Positions 17,651 to 27,022 of a DNA stretch of 64,000 bases are shown one piece after another. Source of the DNA: Herbinix sp. (GTDB taxonomy: Bacteria; Bacillota; Clostridia; Lachnospirales; Lachnospiraceae); assembly GCA_029256105.1 (NCBI GenBank), contig JAQSYO010000016.1, positions 1-64,000 on the forward strand, read 5' to 3'. The first letter of the stretch is position 1; every line of letters starts with the position of its first letter. The notes under the pieces are model-generated. The model saw only the letters and a list, made by a program, of their open reading frames with translations, was not told where the DNA came from and ran no database searches. Both the position numbers and the translations under genes were made by a program.

Positions 17651-18616
17651 ATGATGATTAACCTAAATGAACCTATATATTCTTACGATAGATTGGTTAC
17701 TGATGCAAAAAAATTAACAAAGCAATATGATAATATTATAAAGTATGTCACGATTGGAACTTCTCATGATAATCGTGACATTGTTATGCTAAAACTTGGT
17801 GTAGGCCAAAAGTTTCTAATATGCTCTGCAGGAGTTCATGGGAGAGAAACGATTAATCCCATTGTATTGATGCATATAATTGAGTATTATGCTGACTTAT
17901 ACATAAACCACAAACAACAGAAGATAGAATTACTCAGTAAACTTATGAATCCAAATGCACACTTGGGTGCGGAGTATGAGCAAATGCTATATGGTGCCTG
18001 TATTTATGAACTTTTACAAACCTACACCATCCTTTTTGTTCCATTATTAAATCCAGATGGTTATATGATATCCTTAATGGGCTTTGATGCAATTCGTGAA
18101 CCACTTTTACGAAGGAAATGCCAATCAATGGAGATTTCTCATTTGGAATGGAAATTCAATGCTAGGGGTATTGATCTAAACCGTAACTTTCCAAGTCAAC
18201 TATGGAAATCAAAGAATACGAAGGATTATGCAGCTAGTGAGAATGAAACAAAGGCACTTATCTTTCTGTTTCATGAATATAAATCAAGTGGTTTTCTTGA
18301 TTTTCATTCAAGAGGAAAATCGATTTATTATTATCGCAATGTGATGTCCGATAGTTATAATATCAAACAATTGGAAATAGCAAATCGGTTTAAAGAAATT
18401 ACGAATTATGAACTGGTTTTACCAGAATTGGAGATAGATACGGATGATTCTGGGGGGAATACGGTGCATTATTATTCGGAACGATTCAACAAACCGGCGT
18501 TGACAATAGAAACAGTAGAAGACGAGGCTACCTTTCCCTTAGACGTAGAATATAGAGATTCAACTTTTGAGGAATTAAAACTGGTAATCTTTGAATTTGG
18601 AAGTATGATTATATAA
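17651..18616 (+). CDS. M14 family zinc carboxypeptidase
   Basis: 321-residue metallopeptidase. The zinc ligands are H63 and E66 (GVHGRE) and H219 (LDFHSRG); the catalytic glutamate is E287 (ALTIETVE), and GIDLNRNFP carries the substrate-binding arginine. It has no signal peptide. The family includes gamma-D-glutamyl-diaminopimelate peptidases that trim peptidoglycan peptides, a likely substrate class in a spore former, but specificity is inferred. The start follows aaggagcccgatttt, with two adjacent ATG codons possible. It is a single-gene unit ended by the hairpin at 18738. Confidence 0.88.
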   Translation: MMINLNEPIYSYDRLVTDAKKLTKQYDNIIKYVTIGTSHDNRDIVMLKLGVGQKFLICSAGVHGRETINPIVLMHIIEYYADLYINHKQQKIELLSKLMNPNAHLGAEYEQMLYGACIYELLQTYTILFVPLLNPDGYMISLMGFDAIREPLLRRKCQSMEISHLEWKFNARGIDLNRNFPSQLWKSKNTKDYAASENETKALIFLFHEYKSSGFLDFHSRGKSIYYYRNVMSDSYNIKQLEIANRFKEITNYELVLPELEIDTDDSGGNTVHYYSERFNKPALTIETVEDEATFPLDVEYRDSTFEELKLVIFEFGSMII

Positions 18617-18737
18617 AGGATATGCGTAGGTAAAAACGGAAAGCAGAAATACGAATGAAAATGAATAGAAAAACTAATCGGAACAAGGAAGTAATAAGAC
18701 ACATTGGAATCAATTAGATTTAATAAACTCAATGAGC

Positions 18738-18771
18738 AAAAGACTATCATTTATAAGATAGCCTTTTTTTA
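18738..18771 (+). terminator. terminator of the M14 peptidase gene
   Basis: Stem aaaag-a-ctatc / gatag-c-ctttt with a single A-C mismatch and an 8-base loop, running into seven T. Confidence 0.75.
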
Positions 18772-18945
18772 TTTGCCCTTATCTTAAAAAACGGTATCAT
18801 ATTATTTTAGATTTATAAATTCAGCCTATTTAATATAGAATTAATGTCATATAGTAGATGTAATTGTATTCCATTTATTTGATGGAAAAAGTAAAGAATT
18901 AATATCACACACTTATAAAATATGGCAAACACAAAGTCATTAAAG

Positions 18946-18973
18946 ACTACTATGAAGTTTAAGTCATATAATA
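18946..18973 (+). promoter_or_regulatory. possible mother-cell (sigma-K/sigma-E type) promoter
   Basis: AC, 17 bases, then CATATAATA, which fits the sigma-K pattern AC-N17-CATAnnnTA and resembles sigma-E -10 elements. It lies 28 bases before the LysM-GH18 gene, which is spore-coat-like. It also fits TATAAT, so the assignment is tentative. Confidence 0.4.
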
Positions 18974-19001
18974 TAAAAATAGCAATTGAAAGAGGTAAGT
19001 T

Positions 19002-20294
19002 ATGCAAATTCATGTTGTTCAACTAGGGGATACGGTTGACTCAATAGCTGATAGCTATGGAATATCAGTTGAGAAGTTGATTCAAGATAATGGTTTAACG
19101 AACCCTGATAATTTAGTTACAGGTGAAAGTTTAGTTATAGCGGTTCCTGAAGAAACCTATACAGTTGAAGAGGGGGATACCTTACAAGATATAGCCGATT
19201 CTCATAATGTTACTGTAATGCAATTATTTAGGAATAATCCGTCACTTTCAGATAGAGAGTTTATATACCCGGGAGAAACATTAGTTATTAGATATAATAA
19301 TACAAAGGGACAGCTTACTGTACACGGTAATGCATTCCCCTTTATAAATAGTGGAATATTAAAAAAAACATTACCGTATCTAACGTATTTATCGATCGTT
19401 AATTATACTGCAACATCCACTGGTGAAATAAAATCATATTATAATGATACAGAAATTATTACAACTGCGAAAGACTTTGGTGTTATGCCACTTATGTTAT
19501 TATCAACATTTACTATTAAAGGGGAAGCAAATGTAGGAATTGCATATGACTTATTATTAAATAATGAAAATCAGAACAGACTAATAGATAATATTCTTAT
19601 TATCTTGAGGGAAAAAGGCTATTATGGAGTAAATCTTTCACTTCAATATATTAGCATATCAACTTTAACATTCTATGAGATGTATTTACAAAATGTTTAT
19701 AATCGATTAAATCAAGAGGGATATTATGTGTTTGCGACAATTACCCCTGGGATAAGCATAGTTAACGAGGAAATAATTATTGAACAAATAAATTATTCTG
19801 TTTTAAATCAATATTCCCACAATATTATTTTTATGTCCTACGAATGGGCAACTAATATAAATGCACCCTCTCCAATTAGTTCAATAAATAATATTAATGT
19901 GTTTCTAGATTATGCAAGTAATCTTATACCTTCAGATAAAGTAATCATAGGAATACCAACCATAGGCTATGATTGGCAGCTTCCTTATGTACTTGGCGTT
20001 TCAACCGTAAATGCAATAACCTTTAATAATGTTATTAATTTAGCAAGAAATGTTGGAGCGATTATCCAATTTGATGAAGTATCTCAAACACCTTTTTTTA
20101 CCTATGCAATTAATGCTGAATCTAATAAAATACAGCATGTAGTCTGGTTTGTAGATGTAAGAAGTATAAATGCATTATTAAATTTGACATTACAATACAA
20201 TTTACTTGGTTCTGGTATCTGGAATATAATGGAGTATAATTCGCAATTATGGTTAGTTATAAATTCACAATATGAGATAATAAATATAATCTAA
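19002..20294 (+). CDS. LysM-GH18 spore-type protein with altered GH18 active site
   Basis: 430-residue protein with two LysM peptidoglycan-binding domains (about 2-47 and 52-97) and a GH18 chitinase-like barrel (about 105-425). This is the layout of spore cortex glucosaminidases such as SleL/YaaH, which lack a classical signal peptide and sit on the spore. The GH18 catalytic motif DxxDxDxE is not intact: the matching stretch is GVNLSLQY, with Ser213 and Gln215 where Asp and the catalytic Glu are expected. It may bind rather than cleave. A purine-rich aaagagg precedes the ATG. It is a monocistronic, very AT-rich gene. Confidence 0.85.
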   Translation: MQIHVVQLGDTVDSIADSYGISVEKLIQDNGLTNPDNLVTGESLVIAVPEETYTVEEGDTLQDIADSHNVTVMQLFRNNPSLSDREFIYPGETLVIRYNNTKGQLTVHGNAFPFINSGILKKTLPYLTYLSIVNYTATSTGEIKSYYNDTEIITTAKDFGVMPLMLLSTFTIKGEANVGIAYDLLLNNENQNRLIDNILIILREKGYYGVNLSLQYISISTLTFYEMYLQNVYNRLNQEGYYVFATITPGISIVNEEIIIEQINYSVLNQYSHNIIFMSYEWATNINAPSPISSINNINVFLDYASNLIPSDKVIIGIPTIGYDWQLPYVLGVSTVNAITFNNVINLARNVGAIIQFDEVSQTPFFTYAINAESNKIQHVVWFVDVRSINALLNLTLQYNLLGSGIWNIMEYNSQLWLVINSQYEIINII

Positions 20295-20306
20295 AAGTAA
20301 TCAAAG

Positions 20307-20340
20307 AAAAGACAAAATCGTTATGGTTTTGCTCTTTTAT
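20307..20340 (+). terminator. terminator of the LysM-GH18 gene
   Basis: Imperfect stem aaaagacaaaa / ttttgctctttt with one bulge, ending in a T run. Confidence 0.6.
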
Positions 20341-20516
20341 TTTATGCAAATATCAATATCATAATCGTTTGACATATAGAATGCATTACTTATAACAGAT
20401 TCCACCATAGGCATAAAAAGGTATTTTAGTTCTTACGTGCACAGAATATCAAGAGTGACTAAATCTTAAATTTTAGTTACCATTGCTGTTTGTATAAATC
20501 TTAATTTAATCATAAT

Positions 20517-20554
20517 AAGACGTTTGCTTCTGCAAGGTTTACCGTCTTTTCATA
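20517..20554 (+). terminator. terminator-like hairpin upstream of miaB
   Basis: Stem aagacg / cgtctt with inner tttgc / gcaag and an asymmetric bulge, followed by tttca. It may be a second stop for upstream transcripts. Confidence 0.5.
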
Positions 20555-20624
20555 TTTGTTTTTATATGTTATAATGAATACTTGTGATATACATAAGCAT
20601 AATTAATTTGATAGGAGAATTAAG

Positions 20625-22067
20625 ATGAATGAGATAATTGACTTAGATAACATAGATTTAACAAAAGAACCGCCTCTAATGGAACCAGACCGTCAGTGGT
20701 ATTACATAGCGAAATGTAGAGAATTAGTGAAAGCAAAAAGTGAAGAATTGGGTCGACCCTTATACGCTTCTATAATCACTTTTGGGTGCCAGATGAACAG
20801 CCGTGACTCTGAAAAAATATCCGGAATATTAAAGCAAATCGGTTATGTAGAGACAGACACCGAGGATGCGGATTTTATACTATATAATACGTGTACTGTT
20901 AGGGAAAATGCCAATAATAGAGTATATGGGCGACTAGGCGCTCAGGGAAGATTAAAGAAGGACCATCCCGGAATGATTATTGCTTTATGCGGTTGTATGA
21001 TGCAGGAAGCTACCGCAGTTGAGAAAATAAAGACAAGCTATCGCTTTGTTGATATTATATTTGGTACACATAATATCTTTAAGCTGGCTGAATTATTACA
21101 GACGCGTTTTGATTCAAAACGCATGGTAATCGATCTATGGAAGAATACAGACATGATTGTAGAAAATCTTCCGAATGATAGACAATATAGCTTTAAAGCT
21201 GGTGTAAACATCATGTTTGGCTGTAATAATTTCTGCAGCTACTGCATCGTACCATATGTACGCGGTAGGGAACGCAGTAGAAATCCGCAGGATATCCTTG
21301 ATGAAATCAAGGGTTTGGCCAAGGATGGAGTTGTTGAGATTATGTTACTCGGACAAAATGTTAATTCCTATGGTAAAAATCTTGAGACTCCAATGAGTTT
21401 TGCGAAGCTTTTATCAGAAATTGAAAAGATAGACGGTATTGAAAGAGTTCGATTTATGACCTCACATCCGAAGGATTTATCGGATGAATTAATCGAAGTT
21501 ATGAAGCAGAGTAAAAAAGTCTGTAAACATCTTCATTTACCGATACAATCTGGAAGTTCAAGGCTTCTTCAAATCATGAACCGTCGTTATACCAAAGAAA
21601 GTTATCTGGAATTAGTAGAGAAAATACGAGCTGCAGTACCGGATATTTCATTGACGACTGACATTATTGTAGGTTTCCCTGGTGAGACAGAGGAAGATTT
21701 CTTAGAAACCATGGAGGTAGTAAGAAAAGTTGGTTATGACAGTGCGTTTACCTTTGTATATTCGAAGCGTACCGGCACACCGGCAGCTACGATGGAGGGA
21801 CAGGTTGAGGAAACAGTTGCTATGGAGCGTTTTGATCGATTGTTGAAAGAAGTAAAAGCAAACTCGGTAGCGGCAGGTAAGGATGAACATACCACTCAAA
21901 AAATATTAGTGGAAGAAGTAAACGAGCAAAACCCCGGATTATTGACCGGAAGACTCAGTAATAATTTGTTAGTTCATTTCAAGGGCTCAGAAAGTTTGAT
22001 TGGAACGATAGTTGATGTATTTCTAGATGAGAGTAAAGGCTTTTATTATATGGGGAGCCTAATCTAA
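20625..22067 (+). CDS. miaB: tRNA-2-methylthio-N6-dimethylallyladenosine synthase MiaB
   Basis: 480-residue radical-SAM methylthiotransferase that adds the 2-methylthio group to i6A37 of tRNAs reading UNN codons. The N-terminal UPF0004 domain has cluster cysteines C55 (FGCQMN), C90 (NTCTVRE) and C124 (LCGC). The radical-SAM motif CNNFCSYC has C200, C204 and C207, and a TRAM domain closes the protein. A roughly 40-residue N-terminal extension is usual for clostridial MiaB. The start follows gataggag. It is a single-gene unit ended by a strong hairpin. Confidence 0.97.
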   Translation: MNEIIDLDNIDLTKEPPLMEPDRQWYYIAKCRELVKAKSEELGRPLYASIITFGCQMNSRDSEKISGILKQIGYVETDTEDADFILYNTCTVRENANNRVYGRLGAQGRLKKDHPGMIIALCGCMMQEATAVEKIKTSYRFVDIIFGTHNIFKLAELLQTRFDSKRMVIDLWKNTDMIVENLPNDRQYSFKAGVNIMFGCNNFCSYCIVPYVRGRERSRNPQDILDEIKGLAKDGVVEIMLLGQNVNSYGKNLETPMSFAKLLSEIEKIDGIERVRFMTSHPKDLSDELIEVMKQSKKVCKHLHLPIQSGSSRLLQIMNRRYTKESYLELVEKIRAAVPDISLTTDIIVGFPGETEEDFLETMEVVRKVGYDSAFTFVYSKRTGTPAATMEGQVEETVAMERFDRLLKEVKANSVAAGKDEHTTQKILVEEVNEQNPGLLTGRLSNNLLVHFKGSESLIGTIVDVFLDESKGFYYMGSLI

Positions 22068-22081
22068 TATATATGTAATTC

Positions 22082-22130
22082 AAGCCTTACCATTTCATTT
22101 CTATGGCGAATATAAATGGCAAGGCTTTTA
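22082..22130 (+). terminator. terminator of miaB
   Basis: Stem aagcctt-accattt / aaatgg-caaggctt with a roughly 18-base loop, followed by a T-rich tail. Confidence 0.85.
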
Positions 22131-22378
22131 TTATTTGTATATGTAATGTGTAGTTAATCTAACTTAAATTTATGGAGTTAATTAAAAAATACTAAAATAC
22201 TAAAATATTTCTAAATTTATTTTAGATAAGTATTAAGTTGAACTTTTTTAGTGAATAATTAATCATGTTAAGTGACACAAAATAGATAATTTAGGATTAT
22301 ATAGTGGCTTGACCTTTGAATTGTCCTATATATTGATACTATATCTTGTCATAATAGATAAATTATTCGCGTGTATAC

Positions 22379-22407
22379 TTGACATATTCGTAAAAACAGT
22401 ATAAAAT
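22379..22407 (+). promoter_or_regulatory. sigma-A type promoter for rny
   Basis: TTGACA, 17-base spacer, TAAAAT. It ends about 50 bases before the rny start. Confidence 0.7.
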
Positions 22408-22459
22408 TTATTTGTTGTATTAAGATTGTACAATGAAAATTAAATAAGGAGGTGCTCCT

Positions 22460-24013
22460 GTGCAAGATGGTTTGAAAATAGCAATTGCTATTGTAATAAC
22501 CTTGGTTGTAGCAATTCTTACTTGGATATTTGCTAATGTCTATCGCAGTAAAGTTTACGAAGCGAAAATCGGCAATGCAGATGTAAAAGCAAGAGAAATC
22601 ATAGATGAAGCTTTAAAAACGGCTGAAACTAAGAAACGCGAGGCCTTACTCGAAGCAAAAGAAGAATCTTTGAAAGCAAAGAATGAATTCGAGCGGGAAA
22701 CTAAGGAACGTAGAGCAGAGATACAACGCTATGAAAAGCGGGTTCTAACTAAGGAAGAAACTTTAGATAGAAAAACCGAAGCACTGGAAAAAAAGGAAAC
22801 TAGACTTTCTGTTAAAGAATCCGAGCTTGATAAAACCAAGCAGGACGTGGAAGAATTCCACGAAAAACAATTACAGGAGTTGGAAAAAATTTCTGGATTA
22901 ACCTCCGAACAAGCTAAGGAATATCTAATAAAGACTGTTGAAGAAGAAGTTAAACATGAAACCGCTCTGCTCATAAAAGATCTAGAAAGCAAAGCAAAAG
23001 AAGAAGCAGATAAGAAAGCAAAGGATTATGTAGTTACAGCAATTCAAAGATGTGCTGCAGATCATGTTGCTGAAACAACGATTTCCGTTGTTCAGCTTCC
23101 TAACGATGAGATGAAGGGAAGAATCATTGGTAGAGAGGGACGTAACATCAGAACTTTAGAGACTATGACAGGCGTTGATTTAATAATTGATGATACACCT
23201 GAGGCAGTTATTTTATCAGCATTCGATCCAATCAGAAGAGAAGTTGCAAGAATTGCACTTGAAAAACTGATTGTTGACGGCAGAATTCATCCGGCAAGAA
23301 TTGAAGAAATGGTAGAAAAGGCTCAAAAAGAAGTTGAAGTTATGGTTAGGGAGACGGGAGAGGCCGCTACTTTAGAGGTAGGAGTTCATGGTATACATCC
23401 TGAACTAGTTAAGCTTCTCGGCAAGATGAAATTTAGGACAAGTTATGGACAGAATGCATTAAAGCATTCAATTGAAGTGGCTATTTTATCCGGCCTTCTA
23501 GCCGGAGAAATCGGTGTGGATGTTAGACTTGCGAAACGTGCCGGATTGTTACATGACATCGGTAAATCGGTGGATCATGAAATGGAAGGAACACATGTAC
23601 AAATTGGTGTTGATCTTTGTAGAAAATATAAAGAATCACCTACTGTTATTAACGCAGTAGAAGCACATCATGGTGATGTTGAATTCCAGTCATTGATTGC
23701 ATGTATCGTTCAAGCAGCTGATACTATTTCAGCAGCAAGACCCGGTGCAAGGCGTGAAACCTTGGAAACATATACCAACAGACTAAAACAACTTGAAGAT
23801 ATTACCAATAGCTTCAAAGGGGTAGATAAGTCTTTTGCAATTCAAGCAGGCAGGGAAGTCAGAGTAATGGTAGTACCTGAACAAATCAGTGATGCTGATA
23901 TGATATTGCTTGCACGTGATTTATCTAAGAAAATTGAAAGTGAATTAGAATATCCAGGACAAATTAAAGTAAATGTAATCAGAGAATCTCGAGTTACTGA
24001 TTATGCGAAATAA
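22460..24013 (+). CDS. rny: ribonuclease Y
   Basis: 517-residue membrane-anchored endoribonuclease that initiates bulk mRNA decay in Firmicutes. Layout: N-terminal transmembrane segment (about 5-27), long Lys/Glu-rich coiled coil (about 35-190), KH domain ([20 protein letters not shown]) and HD domain ([12 protein letters not shown]). The start is GTG, six bases after aaggaggtg. The ribosome site lies in a small hairpin, aggag-gtg-ctcct, immediately before the GTG, which could limit initiation. It is single-gene, with its own promoter and terminator. Confidence 0.97.
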   Translation: MQDGLKIAIAIVITLVVAILTWIFANVYRSKVYEAKIGNADVKAREIIDEALKTAETKKREALLEAKEESLKAKNEFERETKERRAEIQRYEKRVLTKEETLDRKTEALEKKETRLSVKESELDKTKQDVEEFHEKQLQELEKISGLTSEQAKEYLIKTVEEEVKHETALLIKDLESKAKEEADKKAKDYVVTAIQRCAADHVAETTISVVQLPNDEMKGRIIGREGRNIRTLETMTGVDLIIDDTPEAVILSAFDPIRREVARIALEKLIVDGRIHPARIEEMVEKAQKEVEVMVRETGEAATLEVGVHGIHPELVKLLGKMKFRTSYGQNALKHSIEVAILSGLLAGEIGVDVRLAKRAGLLHDIGKSVDHEMEGTHVQIGVDLCRKYKESPTVINAVEAHHGDVEFQSLIACIVQAADTISAARPGARRETLETYTNRLKQLEDITNSFKGVDKSFAIQAGREVRVMVVPEQISDADMILLARDLSKKIESELEYPGQIKVNVIRESRVTDYAK

Positions 24014-24018
24014 AAAAT

Positions 24019-24061
24019 AGTGTATAACAAGTGTATAACATTTGTTATACACTTTTTTTTA
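24019..24061 (+). terminator. terminator of rny with duplicated arm
   Basis: Perfect 10-bp stem agtgtataac-attt-gttatacact followed by eight T. The left arm is present twice (24019-24028 and 24030-24039), so two alternative hairpins can form. Confidence 0.85.
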
Positions 24062-24164
24062 CCATAGAATAAACTGATAATGCACAAAATGCACAATAAA
24101 TCTTTGTACTACGGACATATGAAAGCCAAGGAAAATACTTTTTTTGATTTATTTGATATTTTTG

Positions 24165-24193
24165 TTGCAATCTGAAAACTTATATATTACAAT
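24165..24193 (+). promoter_or_regulatory. sigma-A type promoter for the aminotransferase gene
   Basis: TTGCAA, 17-base spacer, TACAAT, 75 bases before the ATG. Confidence 0.6.
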
Positions 24194-24268
24194 GGGAAAA
24201 GATTTAATAGAATATGAATTTTTAGGAAGATACTATATTAATATGATAAATAAAGGACGGTGTAATCA

Positions 24269-25468
24269 ATGGCATTAACTTTATCAAAAAAAGCCCTGGC
24301 GGTAAAGCCTTCATCCACATTATCAATAACAGCAAAAGCAAAAGAATTAATGGAAAAAGGAATCGATGTTGTAGGATTTGGAGCTGGTGAGCCGGATTTT
24401 AATACTCCGGATAATATCTGTGAAGCAGCGGTTAGAGCAATTCACAACGGATTTACGAAATATACTCCGGCAGAAGGTACTCTGGAACTTAGAAAAGCGG
24501 TGTGTGAAAAGTTTTTAAAGTTTAATAAGTTAAACTATGAGCCCAGCCAAATAGTCGTAAGTAATGGTGGAAAACATTCCTTAACGAATGTATTTGAAGC
24601 AATCTGCAATCCTGGGGATGAAGTAATTATTCCAACTCCTTATTGGCTGAGTTACCCGGAGATAGTAAAACTAGCGGATGGTGTTCCGGTATTTGTAAGA
24701 GCAGAAAAAGAGCAGAGCTACAAAGTGACAGCAGCTCAAATTGATGCTGCATGTACTGATAAGACGAAAGCCTTAATTCTCAATTCACCTAGCAACCCTT
24801 CCGGTATGATCTATACCAAAGAGGAGTTAGAAGCAATTGCCGAAGTAGTAGTAAGAAGAGATATCTATGTGGTATCTGACGAAATGTATGAAAATTTAAT
24901 ATATGGTGAAGCAGAAGCCGTAAGTATTGCAGCCTTAAATGATGAAATATACAAACGTACCATCACCTGTAGCGGTGTAGCAAAGAGTTATGCAATGACT
25001 GGATGGAGAATTGGCTATACCGGCTCATCAAAAGAAATTGCAAAATTAATGGGAAGTGTTCAAAGTCATCAGACCTCTAACCCCAATTCTATTGCTCAAA
25101 AAGCGGCATACGAAGCATTGGTTGGCCCTCAGGATTCTGTTTATGCTATGAATGAGGAATTCAACAGAAGACGTGATTTTATGCATGAGAGAGTATCTGG
25201 GATAAAGTTAATCTCGGCATTAAAACCTCAGGGTGCATTTTATCTTTTTGTTGATATCAGCGAGATTTTGGAGAAGGAATATAAGGGAACCAAAGTTGGT
25301 GATGTTTATAATCTCTCTAGAATATTGATAGAAGATTATAATGTTGCAGTTATTCCTTGTGAAGATTTCGGATTTGCAGATCATATCCGCTTATCCTACG
25401 CAATTTCATTGGAACAGATTAAGAAGGGTCTTGACCGTATTGAAGAATTTGTTAATATATTAAAATAA
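24269..25468 (+). CDS. aspartate aminotransferase (class I PLP aminotransferase)
   Basis: 399-residue PLP-dependent enzyme that interconverts aspartate and 2-oxoglutarate with oxaloacetate and glutamate. Motifs: GFGAGEPDFNTP near the N-terminus, NSPSNPSGM (about 172-180), the PLP lysine K239 in SGVAKSYAMTGWR, and the carboxylate-binding arginine in HIRLSYA. It belongs to the 1b subgroup common in Gram-positives, where aspartate and prephenate specificities are hard to separate by eye. Its own promoter and terminator make it a single-gene unit. Confidence 0.9.
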   Translation: MALTLSKKALAVKPSSTLSITAKAKELMEKGIDVVGFGAGEPDFNTPDNICEAAVRAIHNGFTKYTPAEGTLELRKAVCEKFLKFNKLNYEPSQIVVSNGGKHSLTNVFEAICNPGDEVIIPTPYWLSYPEIVKLADGVPVFVRAEKEQSYKVTAAQIDAACTDKTKALILNSPSNPSGMIYTKEELEAIAEVVVRRDIYVVSDEMYENLIYGEAEAVSIAALNDEIYKRTITCSGVAKSYAMTGWRIGYTGSSKEIAKLMGSVQSHQTSNPNSIAQKAAYEALVGPQDSVYAMNEEFNRRRDFMHERVSGIKLISALKPQGAFYLFVDISEILEKEYKGTKVGDVYNLSRILIEDYNVAVIPCEDFGFADHIRLSYAISLEQIKKGLDRIEEFVNILK

Positions 25469-25472
25469 GGGA

Positions 25473-25519
25473 ATAGGTAGTGTTTTTACAATATTTTGTT
25501 AAAACACTACCTATATTTC
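25473..25519 (+). terminator. terminator of the aminotransferase gene
   Basis: Perfect 14-bp stem ataggtagtgtttt / aaaacactacctat with a 14-base loop, then atttct. Confidence 0.85.
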
Positions 25520-25659
25520 TATATATATGATAGAATACTATAAAACTCATATAATCTTTAAGTAATTATAGCTATAAGAATTCAGCTTATTTTTTTAAAG
25601 TCATTTCCTCACTTAGAAATGAAAAGTCTACAAATAGCGAAGAGAAAGAAGGATTTATC

Positions 25660-26466
25660 ATGGCATTATTCGGATTTATTGGAGCTGGTAACATGGGTTA
25701 CCCGTTACTAAAAGCTGCAGTCAACACGTTCGGAAGCGAAGAAGTGGTTTATACGGATGCATCGCCGGAGCGTAGTCAATATGTAATGAAAGATACAGGG
25801 ATTCAATTTTCTGAGGATAATATAGCGGTTGTAAAACAATGCAAATATCTTGTATTAGCAGTGAAACCACAGTTCTTCCCTCAGGTATTAAGTCAAATTC
25901 AAAAAGTAGTTACTCCGGAGCAGGTAGTCATCTCGATCGCTGCGGGTATAACGATAGAAAAAATCAAAGATGCTATATCAGATTCAACCCGTATCGTAAG
26001 AGCAATGCCTAATACACCGGCAATGGTTCTAAAAGGTATGACCGGTATCTGTTTTTCAAAGGATAAATTCTCTGAAGAGGAGAAGAAAGTGGTAGACCGT
26101 TTCTTCACTTCCTTTGGTAAATATGAAGTTTTTGAAGAGCAAATGATGAACGCTGTGATTTGTGCAAATGGAAGCTCACCGGCATATGTATATATGTTTA
26201 TTGAAGCTCTGGCAGATAGTGTTGTAGCTTATGGTATTCCAAGAGATAAGGCATATACTTTAGTCGCACAGACGGTTCTTGGTGCAGCGGCTATGGTGCT
26301 TGAGACCGGAGAACATCCCGGTAAATTAAAAGACAATGTCTGCTCTCCTGGTGGAACTACGATTGCGGCAGTGAAAGCACTAGAGGAATATGGTCTTCGG
26401 AATGCTGTTATGAAAGCTACGGATGCCTGCTATGAAAAAGCGGTATCCTTAAGTAATAAGAAATAA
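25660..26466 (+). CDS. proC: pyrroline-5-carboxylate reductase
   Basis: Last step of proline synthesis: NAD(P)H reduction of pyrroline-5-carboxylate. 268 residues, standard length. The N-terminal Rossmann motif is FGFIGAGNMGYPLLKA; AVKPQFFP and RAMPNTPAMVLKGMTG follow, and the C-terminal signature is DNVCSPGGTTIAAVKALEE. The start follows gaagga. The Nudix gene begins 22 bases downstream, so they probably share a transcript. proB and proA lie 10-13 kb away, so the pathway is split. Confidence 0.96.
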   Translation: MALFGFIGAGNMGYPLLKAAVNTFGSEEVVYTDASPERSQYVMKDTGIQFSEDNIAVVKQCKYLVLAVKPQFFPQVLSQIQKVVTPEQVVISIAAGITIEKIKDAISDSTRIVRAMPNTPAMVLKGMTGICFSKDKFSEEEKKVVDRFFTSFGKYEVFEEQMMNAVICANGSSPAYVYMFIEALADSVVAYGIPRDKAYTLVAQTVLGAAAMVLETGEHPGKLKDNVCSPGGTTIAAVKALEEYGLRNAVMKATDACYEKAVSLSNKK

Positions 26467-26488
26467 GATGATGTGGTGAGGTGTAAAG

Positions 26489-27022
26489 ATGATACCGTAC
26501 AAGAGATTAGAAAGAGATTTGGTTCATAAAGGAAGAATTATTGATTATTATAGCGACACCATCGAAATCAATGGGGATAAGCAAACTACGTTCGATTTTA
26601 TTGCGCACAAGGGTGCTTCAGCAATGATACCTGTGGATCAGGATGGAAAGATTCTGATGGTGCGTCAGTATCGCAATGCAATAGACAGTTATTCTCTAGA
26701 AATTCCTGCAGGTGGTTTAAATCCAGGTGAGGATAATATGACCTGTGCAATAAGGGAATGTGAGGAAGAAACCGGATATAAAGCAGGAGAGGTTCACCAC
26801 CTAATAGATTTATTTACTACGGTTGCATTTAGCAATGAAAAGATCTGCATTTATTATACTTCCGATATTACCTCCTCAAAGCAAAACTTGGATGAGGATG
26901 AGTTCGTAACAATTGAACGTCATTCTTTAGAAGAATTAACAACGATGATATTAAACGGTGATATACAAGATGCAAAGACAATCGCAGGCATTCTTGCATA
27001 TAAAGCAAAGATGAACTTATAA
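26489..27022 (+). CDS. Nudix hydrolase (ADP-ribose pyrophosphatase-like)
   Basis: 177-residue cytosolic hydrolase. The Nudix box (GX5EX7REUXEEXGU) is complete at residues 75-97: GGLNPGE, seven residues, then RECEEETGY. Upstream residues SLEIPAGGL and the overall length match the ADP-ribose pyrophosphatase group (NudF-like); substrate is inferred. The start follows gaggtg. The last codons and stop lie within the first copy of a 19-bp tandem repeat that continues downstream, so the C-terminus YKAKMNL is repeat-derived. Confidence 0.88.
   Translation: MIPYKRLERDLVHKGRIIDYYSDTIEINGDKQTTFDFIAHKGASAMIPVDQDGKILMVRQYRNAIDSYSLEIPAGGLNPGEDNMTCAIRECEEETGYKAGEVHHLIDLFTTVAFSNEKICIYYTSDITSSKQNLDEDEFVTIERHSLEELTTMILNGDIQDAKTIAGILAYKAKMNL

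Larger units (their letters stand above)
18617..19001. other. intergenic region (terminator, sporulation-type promoter)
   Basis: 385 AT-rich bases between the M14 peptidase and the LysM-GH18 gene. It holds the terminator at 18738 and the promoter candidate at 18946; nothing else was recognised. Confidence 0.6.
20295..20624. other. intergenic region (two terminator-like hairpins, weak promoter)
   Basis: 330 bases before miaB. Apart from the hairpins at 20307 and 20517, a TATAAT at 20570-20575 suggests the miaB promoter, but its -35 (ttttca) is weak. Confidence 0.55.
22068..22459. other. intergenic region miaB-rny (terminator, promoter)
   Basis: 392 AT-rich bases. The miaB terminator lies at 22082 and the rny promoter at 22379. 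The stretch between them (22130-22375) shows nothing recognisable. Confidence 0.6.
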
